Assembly: GCA_022562855.1 (NCBI GenBank)
Contig: JADFON010000176.1
Coordinates: 1-5,168, forward strand
Length of the DNA stretch: 5,168 nt
Source: Candidatus Zhuqueibacterota bacterium
GTDB taxonomy: Bacteria; SM23-31
Reading direction: 5' to 3'
Shown here: in pieces, positions 1 to 5,168 of the stretch
Position numbering within the stretch: position 1 is the stretch's first letter
Layout: every line of letters begins with the position of its first letter
Made by a program: the position numbers and the translations under genes
The notes under the pieces: generated by a model
What the model was told of the DNA's origin: nothing
The model's database searches: none
What the model saw: the letters and a program-made list of their open reading frames with translations, nothing else

Positions 1-6
1 TGCGAT

Positions 7-525
7 CTATACGGAATTTATCGATTCAACCTGTTTCATGAGTTCCACGCCGATTGTCCCTTGACCGGCGATGACCTTTGCATCGTTATACGGCGAAATG
101 AAAACGTGACCATTTTTCCCGGCGGTTTCTCTTGCAAAGATCTCACTCTCCATTGAGTCGTCGCCGTGAAACTTTAAATCAACATTGTATTCCTTAAGGG
201 CATTTATTTTTGCTTTTGAAGCATTATTGGGAAGATAAATCGCTCCTTTACCTCCGAATTTATCAAGTACATAGCCGACAGCGGCGCCGTGATTTCCCGT
301 TGAGGCGGTAACAATATATTTACTCCTGTCTTCATTGCTGAGAGAGAGATACTTATTCATGGCGCCTCTCAGCTTAAATGAACCGGATATCTGGCTGCTT
401 TCGAGTTTCAGGTAGACTTTGCAGTCTCCCAATTCGCTTAAATAATGGGAAAATTCTACCGGAGTTTCCCTGATATGCCCGGTTATTCTCTTTGCCGCTT
501 CAAGTACTTCCGCTTTGACATCCAT
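7..525 (-). CDS. Threonine/serine dehydratase-like PLP enzyme (fold type II), truncated by an in-frame amber stop
   Basis: The 172-residue product matches the N-terminal half of the threonine dehydratase / serine racemase family. These cytoplasmic PLP enzymes deaminate Thr or Ser, or racemise Ser. The PLP-lysine motif SGSFKLRGA is at about residues 47-55, with K51 the expected Schiff-base lysine. The substrate/cofactor loop STGNHGAA is at about 75-82. The C-terminal GQGTIGVEL motif is also typical. Family members usually run about 320-340 residues. Here a TAG (bases 9-7) ends the frame after SINSV, just before the expected glycine-rich PLP-phosphate loop. The last two codons in the window beyond the stop read Ile-Ala, as the family would continue. 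TAG is one base from a Tyr codon, and an aromatic residue is common at this place, so a nonsense mutation or sequence error is likely. The ATG at 525 gives the normal family N-terminus, but the Shine-Dalgarno is weak. As written, the product lacks half the fold and should be inactive. The exact substrate cannot be set. Confidence 0.85.
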   Translation of the reverse strand: MDVKAEVLEAAKRITGHIRETPVEFSHYLSELGDCKVYLKLESSQISGSFKLRGAMNKYLSLSNEDRSKYIVTASTGNHGAAVGYVLDKFGGKGAIYLPNNASKAKINALKEYNVDLKFHGDDSMESEIFARETAGKNGHVFISPYNDAKVIAGQGTIGVELMKQVESINSV

Positions 526-581
526 ATGCTTATCTTTACTGTTTCAATTTATGATTCGGTAATATTGGGAATTTAAAAGAT

Positions 582-625
582 GAGATTGCCACGTCCATCG
601 CTGCGCGGTGTCCTCGCAATGACAG
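582..625. repeat. Degenerate copy of a dispersed palindromic intergenic repeat
   Basis: The ends ATTGC (585-589) and GCAAT (616-620) are inverted, inside a frame that starts GAGATTGCC and ends CCTCGCAATGACAG. This arrangement resembles the widespread short palindromic intergenic repeats of the form GAGATTGC...CCTCGCAATGAC, which I recognise from many bacterial genomes. The middle (CGTCC, CGCTGCGCGGTG) has diverged, so the inner stem is imperfect and the element looks like an old copy. It sits about 57 bases upstream of the dehydratase start, outside any supported gene, and is more GC-rich than its flanks. It has no coding capacity. It may be a MITE- or REP-like element moved by an enzyme elsewhere in the genome. 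The family name is not settled from this sequence alone. Confidence 0.55.
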
Positions 626-677
626 CATGAACATGCGACAAACTCAAATTTCAGTATTTTATTGTATCAATTACTTT

Positions 678-818
678 TCAAATACAAGTTCCCGCTCCCT
701 TCCACAGCAGATAAATAAACATAGCAATCACTACAACCGGAATTATGGGTTCACCTGGCTGTAAGGGGAATAAAGAAGAATCGTTTGCAATTAGATGGAG
801 GTACGTTGCCTCCGACAT
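678..818 (-). CDS. Possible 46-residue single-span membrane microprotein (doubtful)
   Basis: On the minus strand an ATG at 818 opens 46 codons ending in TGA (680-678). The product has a polar N-terminus (MSEATYLHLIAND), a Pro/Gly hinge (PLQPGEP, about 18-24), a hydrophobic stretch at about residues 25-39 rich in Ile, Val, Leu and Phe, and a short tail WKGAGTCI. That is the shape of a single-pass membrane peptide. Against it, there is no Shine-Dalgarno before the ATG, the length is within chance range, and no family is recognised. The frame stays open upstream to a GTG at 833, which would add a second hydrophobic run. It lies between the dehydratase and the aminotransferase gene, in the dehydratase orientation. 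The start codon falls beside the GGAGG/CCTCC hairpin. Confidence 0.2.
   Translation of the reverse strand: MSEATYLHLIANDSSLFPLQPGEPIIPVVVIAMFIYLLWKGAGTCI
797..813. repeat. Short GC-rich inverted repeat (hairpin or operator-like)
   Basis: GGAGG (797-801) and CCTCC (809-813) form a perfect 5-bp inverted repeat around a 7-base loop. Inside it, T802-G808 can wobble-pair and A803-T807 can pair, so the 17 bases are close to a full palindrome. No T-run follows on either strand, so it is not an intrinsic terminator. It could be a regulator site or an RNA hairpin in the divergent intergenic region. It also overlaps the start of the doubtful minus-strand micro-ORF. Confidence 0.3.
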
Positions 819-940
819 TATAACTGTTACCACAACAACAACTAATCTGACAAATTATGAATAATCTCAGACATTCCAAAATATTTTTTTGACTTTATTA
901 GTTTAACAGTCATAGTTTTTCCCTGGAGACTTTTTTCCTG

Positions 941-1069
941 TTGTTAATCGTGATAATCTTTGTAACATTGACTATAATTAGTTTGATTTTATTGGATAAA
1001 TGTATTAAAATGAAAACGGGAGTCAGCACTGCTTTATACGAAAAAAATAAAAATCCAAAAAGTTTTTAG
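941..1069 (+). CDS. Possible TTG-start 42-residue membrane peptide (doubtful)
   Basis: From a TTG at 941 the plus strand reads 42 codons to a TAG at 1067-1069. Residues 1-18 are almost all Leu, Ile, Val, Phe and Thr, a clear membrane-span or signal-anchor composition. They are followed by a basic, polar tail (DKCIKMK at 19-25, then EKNKNPKS). A GGAG at 925-928 lies 12 bases before the TTG, or 9 before an in-frame CTG at 938. There is no ATG ahead of the hydrophobic part. The AT-rich bases also hold a candidate promoter for the next gene, and AT-rich DNA easily yields such hydrophobic frames by chance. It ends 32 bases before the aminotransferase ATG. Confidence 0.15.
   Translation: MLIVIIFVTLTIISLILLDKCIKMKTGVSTALYEKNKNPKSF
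950..978 (+). promoter_or_regulatory. Candidate sigma70-type promoter of the aminotransferase gene
   Basis: A consensus TATAAT stands at 973-978. It has GTGATA (950-955, four of six matches to TTGACA) exactly 17 bases upstream. Transcription would begin near 985, giving a leader of about 115 bases before the ATG at 1102. A second, weaker pair, TTGACT (889-894) with CATAGT (911-916) at 16-base spacing, lies upstream. The region is AT-rich, so chance matches are likely. If the organism is of a lineage with a different housekeeping promoter, this call fails. Confidence 0.35.
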
Positions 1070-1090
1070 CTCTATGTACTTCTAAAATCC

Positions 1091-1096
1091 AGGAGG
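1091..1096 (+). promoter_or_regulatory. Strong Shine-Dalgarno fixing the aminotransferase start
   Basis: AGGAGG lies five bases before the ATG at 1102. A GTG at 1096, in the same frame, overlaps the Shine-Dalgarno itself and is therefore unlikely to be the start. The ATG at 1102 is preferred. Confidence 0.8.
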
Positions 1097-1101
1097 TGTC
1101 T

Positions 1102-1572
1102 ATGATCAGGAGTAATAACAAGGACTTAGAATTAAAATGGCTGCACGATAACGGACACGGTTTCCCCCGCAGAAACTTTTTGAAGGGAATACTCGGCGCA
1201 ACTGCGGCTACGGTAGTTATGCCCTATTTAAACTGCAGAAGCGCCCCGGTGGACACATATGAAACGTTCAAGGCTTCGGCAGCAGCGATGTCATTAACTG
1301 ATTACGGAGATGAGCAATTCTGGCTGAAGATAAAAGAGCAGTTTCCAATCCGTGAAAACCTTATCATGATGAATGCGGCTAATCTGTGTCCCGCCCCGAT
1401 TCCCGTTCAGAAAACACTATTTGATCTTACAAAAGACGAAGATATGGACGCCTCTTCCTTTAACCGGAGAAAGTTCGGCGCTATGCGTGATGACGCACGA
1501 GCCGGTCTTGCGGAGTTTCTCGGCGTAGATCCTGATGAGATCGCGATCACCCGGAATACCAGTAAGCAATAA
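1102..1572 (+). CDS. Tat-signal class V aminotransferase, N-terminal part of a frameshifted gene
   Basis: This is the first half of a PLP-dependent class V aminotransferase of the cysteine desulfurase / isopenicillin-N-epimerase-like type. Residues 22-28 read PRRNFLK, a twin-arginine motif, followed by a hydrophobic stretch (about 29-43, GILGATAATVVMPYL). This predicts export of the folded, cofactor-loaded enzyme to the periplasm or membrane. A Cys at 45 follows, but Asn before it makes a lipobox unlikely. The fold starts near FPIRENLIMMNAANLCPAP and continues to the PLP-phosphate motif ITRNTS at about 149-154. There the family normally reads TSEGNN or similar. This frame instead reads Lys-Gln and stops (TAA 1570-1572). 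The homologous sequence resumes in the +1 frame at 1568 (Asn-Asn-Met-Val). The start is set by the strong ribosome site at 1091. On its own the fragment lacks the PLP lysine and should be inactive. Confidence 0.85.
   Translation: MIRSNNKDLELKWLHDNGHGFPRRNFLKGILGATAATVVMPYLNCRSAPVDTYETFKASAAAMSLTDYGDEQFWLKIKEQFPIRENLIMMNAANLCPAPIPVQKTLFDLTKDEDMDASSFNRRKFGAMRDDARAGLAEFLGVDPDEIAITRNTSKQ
1564..1567 (+). other. Frameshift site inside the class V aminotransferase
   Basis: The bases AAGC stand between the codons for Thr-Ser (1558-1563) and Asn-Asn-Met (1568-1576). The family usually has two codons here, typically Glu-Gly, so six bases are expected and four are present. A two-base deletion, for example GAAGGC to AAGC, explains the change from frame 1 to frame 2 and the TAA that follows. 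No classic slippery heptamer is visible, so a mutation or sequence error is more likely than programmed frameshifting. Confidence 0.75.
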
Positions 1573-1573
1573 C

Positions 1574-2452
1574 ATGGTAATAAACGGGATTCTACTGGAC
1601 GAAAATGACGAAGTTGTTATCTGGGACCAGAACCATCCGACAAACAATGTTGCGTGGGATGTCCGGGCGGAGCGTTATGGGTTTAAAGTAATAAAAATAT
1701 CAACCCCGCCGGAGCCGGAAAACATTGAACAGCTTATCAAACCATTCCGGGAAGCATTGACAAGAAATACAAAAGTACTTGCATTTTCTCATGTTTCAAA
1801 CGTGACCGGTGTGGCGCTCCCTGCAAAAGACCTTTGCAGGATGGCGAGTGAGAATGAAATACTGACCCTTGTCGACGGCGCACAGACGTTCGGCCCAATG
1901 GCTGTTGGACTCCATGATATCGGATGCGACTTCTATACCGGCAGTGCGGATAAATGGTTTTGCGGTCCGGAGGAAACAGGAGTATTGTATGTAAAAAGAG
2001 ACCGGATTGAAAATCTCTTTCCGACAATTGTCGGTATCGGCTGGGAGTCGGCGCTGGAAAACGGAGCAAGAAAATTCGAAACACTCGGACAGCGGGACGA
2101 TGCACGTGTTGCGGCTTTTGGCACCTCTGTTGAGTTTAACGCTGCTATAAGACCCCACCGGATCGAAGAACGTGTACGGTCGTTAGCACAAACATTGAAA
2201 GAAGAATTGAAAAAGGCGCTCCCTAACGTAAAGTTTGTCACACCTGTTGAGAGAGAACTTAGTCTCGGTGTCGTAATCTTTAGTTCGCCGGAAATTGACA
2301 TGGATAATGCATCGAGGAATCTCTATGAAAAACACAATATCGGATGCGCTGTGTTTAGAGGAGCAAACGGAGGAATAAGACTTTCACCGAATATATACAA
2401 TACAATGGAAGAGGTTGACAGGGTTGTAACCGCAGTAAAAAGCCTTGCTTAA
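1574..2452 (+). CDS. Class V aminotransferase, C-terminal catalytic part of the frameshifted gene
   Basis: This frame carries the catalytic half of the same enzyme. FSHVSNVTG is the usual Ser-His segment. VDGAQ holds the Asp that contacts the PLP pyridine nitrogen (codon 1874-1876). SADKWFCGPEETGVLYV holds the Schiff-base lysine (codon 1952-1954). GGIRLSPNIYNT near the end holds the substrate-carboxylate Arg (codon 2378-2380). The homology begins at 1568. The ATG at 1574 is the first internal start inside it, and another ATG at 1535 gives only out-of-frame residues. Neither has a Shine-Dalgarno, so independent translation is doubtful. Joined to the N-terminal part, the protein would be about 450 residues, normal for a Tat-exported member. 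Family members include epimerases, desulfurases and transaminases, and the substrate cannot be set here. The gene ends 26 bases from the convergent oxidoreductase. Confidence 0.85.
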   Translation: MVINGILLDENDEVVIWDQNHPTNNVAWDVRAERYGFKVIKISTPPEPENIEQLIKPFREALTRNTKVLAFSHVSNVTGVALPAKDLCRMASENEILTLVDGAQTFGPMAVGLHDIGCDFYTGSADKWFCGPEETGVLYVKRDRIENLFPTIVGIGWESALENGARKFETLGQRDDARVAAFGTSVEFNAAIRPHRIEERVRSLAQTLKEELKKALPNVKFVTPVERELSLGVVIFSSPEIDMDNASRNLYEKHNIGCAVFRGANGGIRLSPNIYNTMEEVDRVVTAVKSLA

Positions 2453-2478
2453 GGATTTGGGGCTGTATCCCGTATAGA

Positions 2479-4650
2479 TTATTTGGTTCGTTGTATTTTG
2501 ACAAGGGTATTCTTGAAACCAGGCGTTTGACTCTGTGTATCTGTTTCCGAACTAACCAGGACATTCGATTCGGGAAAGTATGTCATGACGTTACCCGGTG
2601 CGATGTCAAATTCACGTACGGTTACGTTTTCCATTATACCTGAGCGGGATTCGAGACTGACTTTTTCATTTTGAATGAATCCGCAGTTTTCTATATCCTT
2701 TTTATTCATTAAAACAACCCGCCGGTCTGTCTGACCACGATAGACATCTTCATTTTCGTAGACTACCGTATTAAACTGACCTTCACTCCGAACGGTCATC
2801 ATCCGAAATTCATTTTTGCCTATTGATTCAATTTCAGGAATCGGGACGTTTATGAATTCTGCCTTACCAGTAGGAGTATTAAATTTTGGGCTGTGCAGGA
2901 TCCTCCCCTCAACATGGAATTCCTTCTTTGATTTACCAATCGATTCAATTGCCCCATATCCCGGGATAGCAGAGGCTATTGCTGATCTTATTGTATCGTG
3001 ATTTTTGAATTGCTGAAAATTTACCTGACTGTCTGAGAGAACTGCGGCGGCGATATCCGCAATAATATCGACTTCCGACCGGACATTATCCAGCCTGACA
3101 ATGCCTCCATCGCTCAGACGCACAAAGTTGAACATGGATTCCTGAGTAGTGCTTTGCTTTTCTTCATCCCTGGCGGCGACCGGCAGTATTACCACTTCGT
3201 TATCGACGCCGTTAAAATGTCCTTTGTTCAAAGTAGTGTTAAGAAATACTTTGAAAGCGATTCTATTAAGCGCCCGGGAGGTATAAACTTGATCCGGATT
3301 TGAGCCGTATAAGTTTCCACCCAGCATAAAGGCAAAGTCCATGTTTCCTTTGTGCGCGGCGTGCATACATGACATCGTGTCCATTCCCTGTCCCGGCTTT
3401 ATGTTAATTCCAAGAGACTTTTCTAAGTTTTTCAAGACAGCCTCTTTGAGAGAAGGGGTAAAACCTACAGAACCGATTCCCTGAACATTGCTGTGCCCCC
3501 TGATGGGCGCTAAACCGGCATATCTTCTTCCAATCATACCTCTCAGTAAAGCCAAGTTCGCGATCGATATTACATTTTTTACACCGTGCGTATGATGGGT
3601 GATTCCCATAGCCCAGGTAAAAACAACATTTTTCGCATGAGAGTAGATTGCACCGATGCCTTCAATTTCTTTTCTTGGGACACCCGATGATTTTACATAT
3701 TCGTTCCAATCGATACTTAGAATATCAGTTTTGTATTCTTCAAAGTTGTGTGTGTATGCCTTGACGAAAATAGAATCTTCTTTTTTGTTACTCAAGACAT
3801 ATTTTGCAAGACCTTTTAAGAAACCGATATCACCGCCGATATTCGGTTGTACATAAGCGGAAGCTATTTTTGAACCACCTGAAAGGATTGACTTTATGTC
3901 GCTTGGGATCGCAAACCGGACAAGTCCGGGTTCTTTTGCAGGATTAATAACAACAACGTGTCCTCCCCTTCGCCGGCATTTCAATAATTCTCTTATAAAA
4001 CGGGGATGATTCGACGCGGGATTGGCGCCTATGACAAAAATACAGTCTGCACCAGTGAGATCGTTTAATTGGATTGTTGAAGTACCTGTCCCTATCACCG
4101 ATTTTAGTCCTACTCCCGATGCCTGGTGACAATAAAATGAACAGCTATTAATATTATTGCTGCCGAACATCCTGGCGAATAACTGTAACAAAAATCCGGA
4201 TTCATTTGATGAACGTCCTGAGCTGTAAAAAAAGGTACGGTCAGGATGGACCCTTCTAAGGCGTTGTGCTGTTATTTGCAGCGCGTCTTCCCAACTAAGA
4301 ACAGAATAATGCGAATTATTTTTACTTTTATAAAGAGGATAATTGAGTCTTCCAAGTCTTTCCAGTTTTTTGCCATCGTAGGAGTTAAATTCCTCTATGG
4401 AAATTTTTTCAAACAACTCCGGCGGGATTTCGGGCTGGATATCGGTTATCTGTGCCTGGATACTTTTTTTGCAGATTTCGGGAAAGATTCCTTCTTCGTT
4501 TCTCATACCGCCTTGTTGGCCACCCATACCGAAAGCACACGTTTTACAAGTGTTTTTTGAAAAAACGGATTCTTTAAATTTTTTCAGCCCTACAGTGGAG
4601 GCAACTTTTAACGAATATCGAATAGCGGCAACTCCTCCGCCTGAAATCAT
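2479..4650 (-). CDS. YdeP/Fdhalpha-like molybdopterin oxidoreductase
   Basis: The 723-residue product is an intact member of the YdeP / 'oxidoreductase alpha (molybdopterin) subunit' family, related to formate dehydrogenase FdhF but of unproven substrate. E. coli YdeP (about 760 residues) has been linked to acid resistance. The N-terminus GGGVAAIRY is typical. Cys35, Cys38 (CKTC) and Cys60 (FPEICKKS) form a reduced Cys set, short of the four Cys of classic Fe4S4 members. GRSSNESGF (145-153) starts the cofactor-binding core. Cys174-His175 in FYCHQASGVGL sits where FdhF has Sec140-His141 and is the likely Mo ligand. GANPASNHPRF and LRGMIGRRYAGLAPIRGHSNVQG bind the bis-MGD cofactor in this superfamily. 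The last 110 or so residues, from EFRMMTVRSEGQFN on, are the dinucleotide-binding domain. No Tat signal is present, so it is probably cytoplasmic. No FdhD, FeS-subunit or cofactor gene lies beside it. The ATG at 4650 has only a weak ribosome site but matches the family start. Confidence 0.92.
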   Translation of the reverse strand: MISGGGVAAIRYSLKVASTVGLKKFKESVFSKNTCKTCAFGMGGQQGGMRNEEGIFPEICKKSIQAQITDIQPEIPPELFEKISIEEFNSYDGKKLERLGRLNYPLYKSKNNSHYSVLSWEDALQITAQRLRRVHPDRTFFYSSGRSSNESGFLLQLFARMFGSNNINSCSFYCHQASGVGLKSVIGTGTSTIQLNDLTGADCIFVIGANPASNHPRFIRELLKCRRRGGHVVVINPAKEPGLVRFAIPSDIKSILSGGSKIASAYVQPNIGGDIGFLKGLAKYVLSNKKEDSIFVKAYTHNFEEYKTDILSIDWNEYVKSSGVPRKEIEGIGAIYSHAKNVVFTWAMGITHHTHGVKNVISIANLALLRGMIGRRYAGLAPIRGHSNVQGIGSVGFTPSLKEAVLKNLEKSLGINIKPGQGMDTMSCMHAAHKGNMDFAFMLGGNLYGSNPDQVYTSRALNRIAFKVFLNTTLNKGHFNGVDNEVVILPVAARDEEKQSTTQESMFNFVRLSDGGIVRLDNVRSEVDIIADIAAAVLSDSQVNFQQFKNHDTIRSAIASAIPGYGAIESIGKSKKEFHVEGRILHSPKFNTPTGKAEFINVPIPEIESIGKNEFRMMTVRSEGQFNTVVYENEDVYRGQTDRRVVLMNKKDIENCGFIQNEKVSLESRSGIMENVTVREFDIAPGNVMTYFPESNVLVSSETDTQSQTPGFKNTLVKIQRTK

Positions 4651-4722
4651 AATTAGCCCTGAATATTGGATTTAGTGAGTAATTGATTAAATAAAAACTA
4701 TAAAAAACATGAAAAAACTATT
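4651..4722. promoter_or_regulatory. AT-rich divergent spacer, probable promoters both ways
   Basis: These 72 bases separate the start of the minus-strand oxidoreductase from the start of the plus-strand zinc-finger ORF, so promoters for both should lie in or near them. TATAAA (4699-4704) could serve as a plus-strand -10 box. The overlapping ACTATA (4697-4702) reads TATAGT on the minus strand. Neither has a good -35 box at normal spacing. No clear inverted repeat or ribosome site is visible. Confidence 0.3.
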
Positions 4723-5168
4723 ATGCTTCATAGACAGCACTGTTCTGGATGTCTTTTTAAACATAATAGGTATGTTGGGACAAATATACGGTGTGTTATT
4801 TGTAAAAAATGGTATTGTAATAATTGTTTCAATGAGTGTCAAAATCAGGAGTATGCGAATTCACTGATTTCAATAATTCAAACTGACATTATTTCAAATG
4901 TACCTGATTCAATAGTCCTGATTGAGCTCGACACGCTTCCCGACATCCCTTTATACGATACACTTATTGTTACGGATTCTATATGTTACTATATGAACGA
5001 TTCGGCTTTCACAGTTGACTTTAGCATTCCCATCCAGTATGTTGATCAAAACAATTCATATAATACCAGTCAATTTTATTCATTCATGGCACTGGGTGCT
5101 TTGCCTCCTTGTGTTTGTGAAACAATGACTGAAATGTATCAGGATTTACCATATCACTATGATATGAT
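4723..5168 (+). CDS. Unrecognised cysteine-rich zinc-finger-like protein, partial at the window edge
   Basis: An ATG at 4723 opens 148 codons with no stop up to the window end, so the gene is cut there. I do not recognise the family. Residues 7-39 hold seven cysteines: CSGC (7-10), CVIC (24-27), CNNC (32-35) and Cys39, with His6 and His14 nearby. The spacing CxxC-x13-CxxC-x4-CxxC-x3-C resembles treble-clef fingers such as IBR/RING-like, FYVE or the TFIIH p44 C-terminal domain, and would bind one or two Zn ions. The rest is acidic and rich in Asp, Ser, Ile and Tyr (for example IVLIELDTLPDIPLYD, 64-79). Another Cys lies at 88 and a CVC at 130-132. There is no signal peptide or membrane span. 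No Shine-Dalgarno precedes the ATG, and in-frame codons run back only to a TGA at 4684. Base composition is AT-richer than the other genes. FdhE, a zinc-binding formate dehydrogenase helper, was considered because of the neighbour, but the Cys pattern differs. Confidence 0.65.
   Translation, partial: MLHRQHCSGCLFKHNRYVGTNIRCVICKKWYCNNCFNECQNQEYANSLISIIQTDIISNVPDSIVLIELDTLPDIPLYDTLIVTDSICYYMNDSAFTVDFSIPIQYVDQNNSYNTSQFYSFMALGALPPCVCETMTEMYQDLPYHYDM

Noticed and set aside
1053-1070. CCAAAAAGTTTTTAG as a terminator
   Set aside because: The palindrome is only A/T pairs around a single base, so no stable hairpin can form.
1096-1098. GTG as start of the aminotransferase
   Set aside because: It lies within the AGGAGG ribosome site. 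The ATG at 1102 has correct spacing.
1561-1572. Programmed frameshifting at the aminotransferase break
   Set aside because: No slippery heptamer, stimulatory stem or known recoding codon context is visible. An indel is the simpler reading, though not excluded.
1737-2301. Minus-strand open frames opposite the aminotransferase
   Set aside because: Antisense shadows of conserved coding sequence, with low-complexity, unfamily-like products.
2440-2480. Possible bidirectional terminator between the convergent genes (CCTTGCTTAAGG; GGAT...ATCC; GGG...CCC)
   Set aside because: The stems are only 3-4 bp, with no T-run following on either strand.
4246-4675. Plus-strand open frames opposite the start of the molybdoenzyme gene
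   Set aside because: They are shadows of a well-supported gene on the other strand, with no recognisable motif or ribosome site.
4709-4867. A 52-codon hydrophobic frame starting MKKLLCFID, overlapping the start of the zinc-finger ORF
   Set aside because: It stops early, shows no family feature, and overlaps in another frame the regular Cys-pair pattern that supports the 4723 reading.
1-5168. CRISPR array, tRNA, rRNA, insertion sequence or phage attachment site
   Set aside because: No regularly spaced direct repeats, cloverleaf, conserved rRNA segment, transposase motif or paired direct repeats were seen by eye.

Overview
The window reads as bacterial chromosomal DNA of moderate GC. The evidence for a bacterium is a strong AGGAGG ribosome site, a sigma70-like TATAAT box, a Tat-type export signal, and a molybdopterin oxidoreductase of the mainly bacterial YdeP/Fdhalpha-like family. 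The sequence does not fix the lineage. A palindromic intergenic repeat and Tat-exported class V aminotransferases would suit an environmental, metagenome-type bacterium, possibly of the FCB group, but that is inference.

Layout. (1) 7-525, minus: the N-terminal half of a threonine/serine dehydratase-like PLP enzyme, cut by an in-frame TAG just before the expected glycine-rich PLP-phosphate loop. (2) 526-1101: a long divergent intergenic region with a degenerate palindromic repeat (about 582-625), a GC-rich hairpin (797-813), two doubtful single-span membrane micro-ORFs (678-818 minus, 941-1069 plus), and a promoter and Shine-Dalgarno site for the next gene. (3) 1102-2452, plus: a Tat-signal class V aminotransferase (cysteine desulfurase / isopenicillin-N-epimerase-like) split in two frames by a small indel at about 1564-1567. 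(4) 2479-4650, minus: an intact 723-residue YdeP/Fdhalpha-like molybdopterin oxidoreductase, convergent with gene 3. (5) 4651-4722: a short AT-rich divergent spacer. (6) 4723 to the window end, plus: an unrecognised cysteine-rich ORF with a treble-clef-like zinc-binding N-terminus, still open at the edge.

The genes alternate in strand and do not form an operon, so no joint pathway can be read from the window. Two neighbouring PLP-enzyme genes are both disrupted while the 2.2 kb oxidoreductase is intact. This suggests local gene decay, or sequence errors at two points. The most novel element is the zinc-finger ORF at the right edge. I found no CRISPR array, tRNA, rRNA, transposase or convincing intrinsic terminator.
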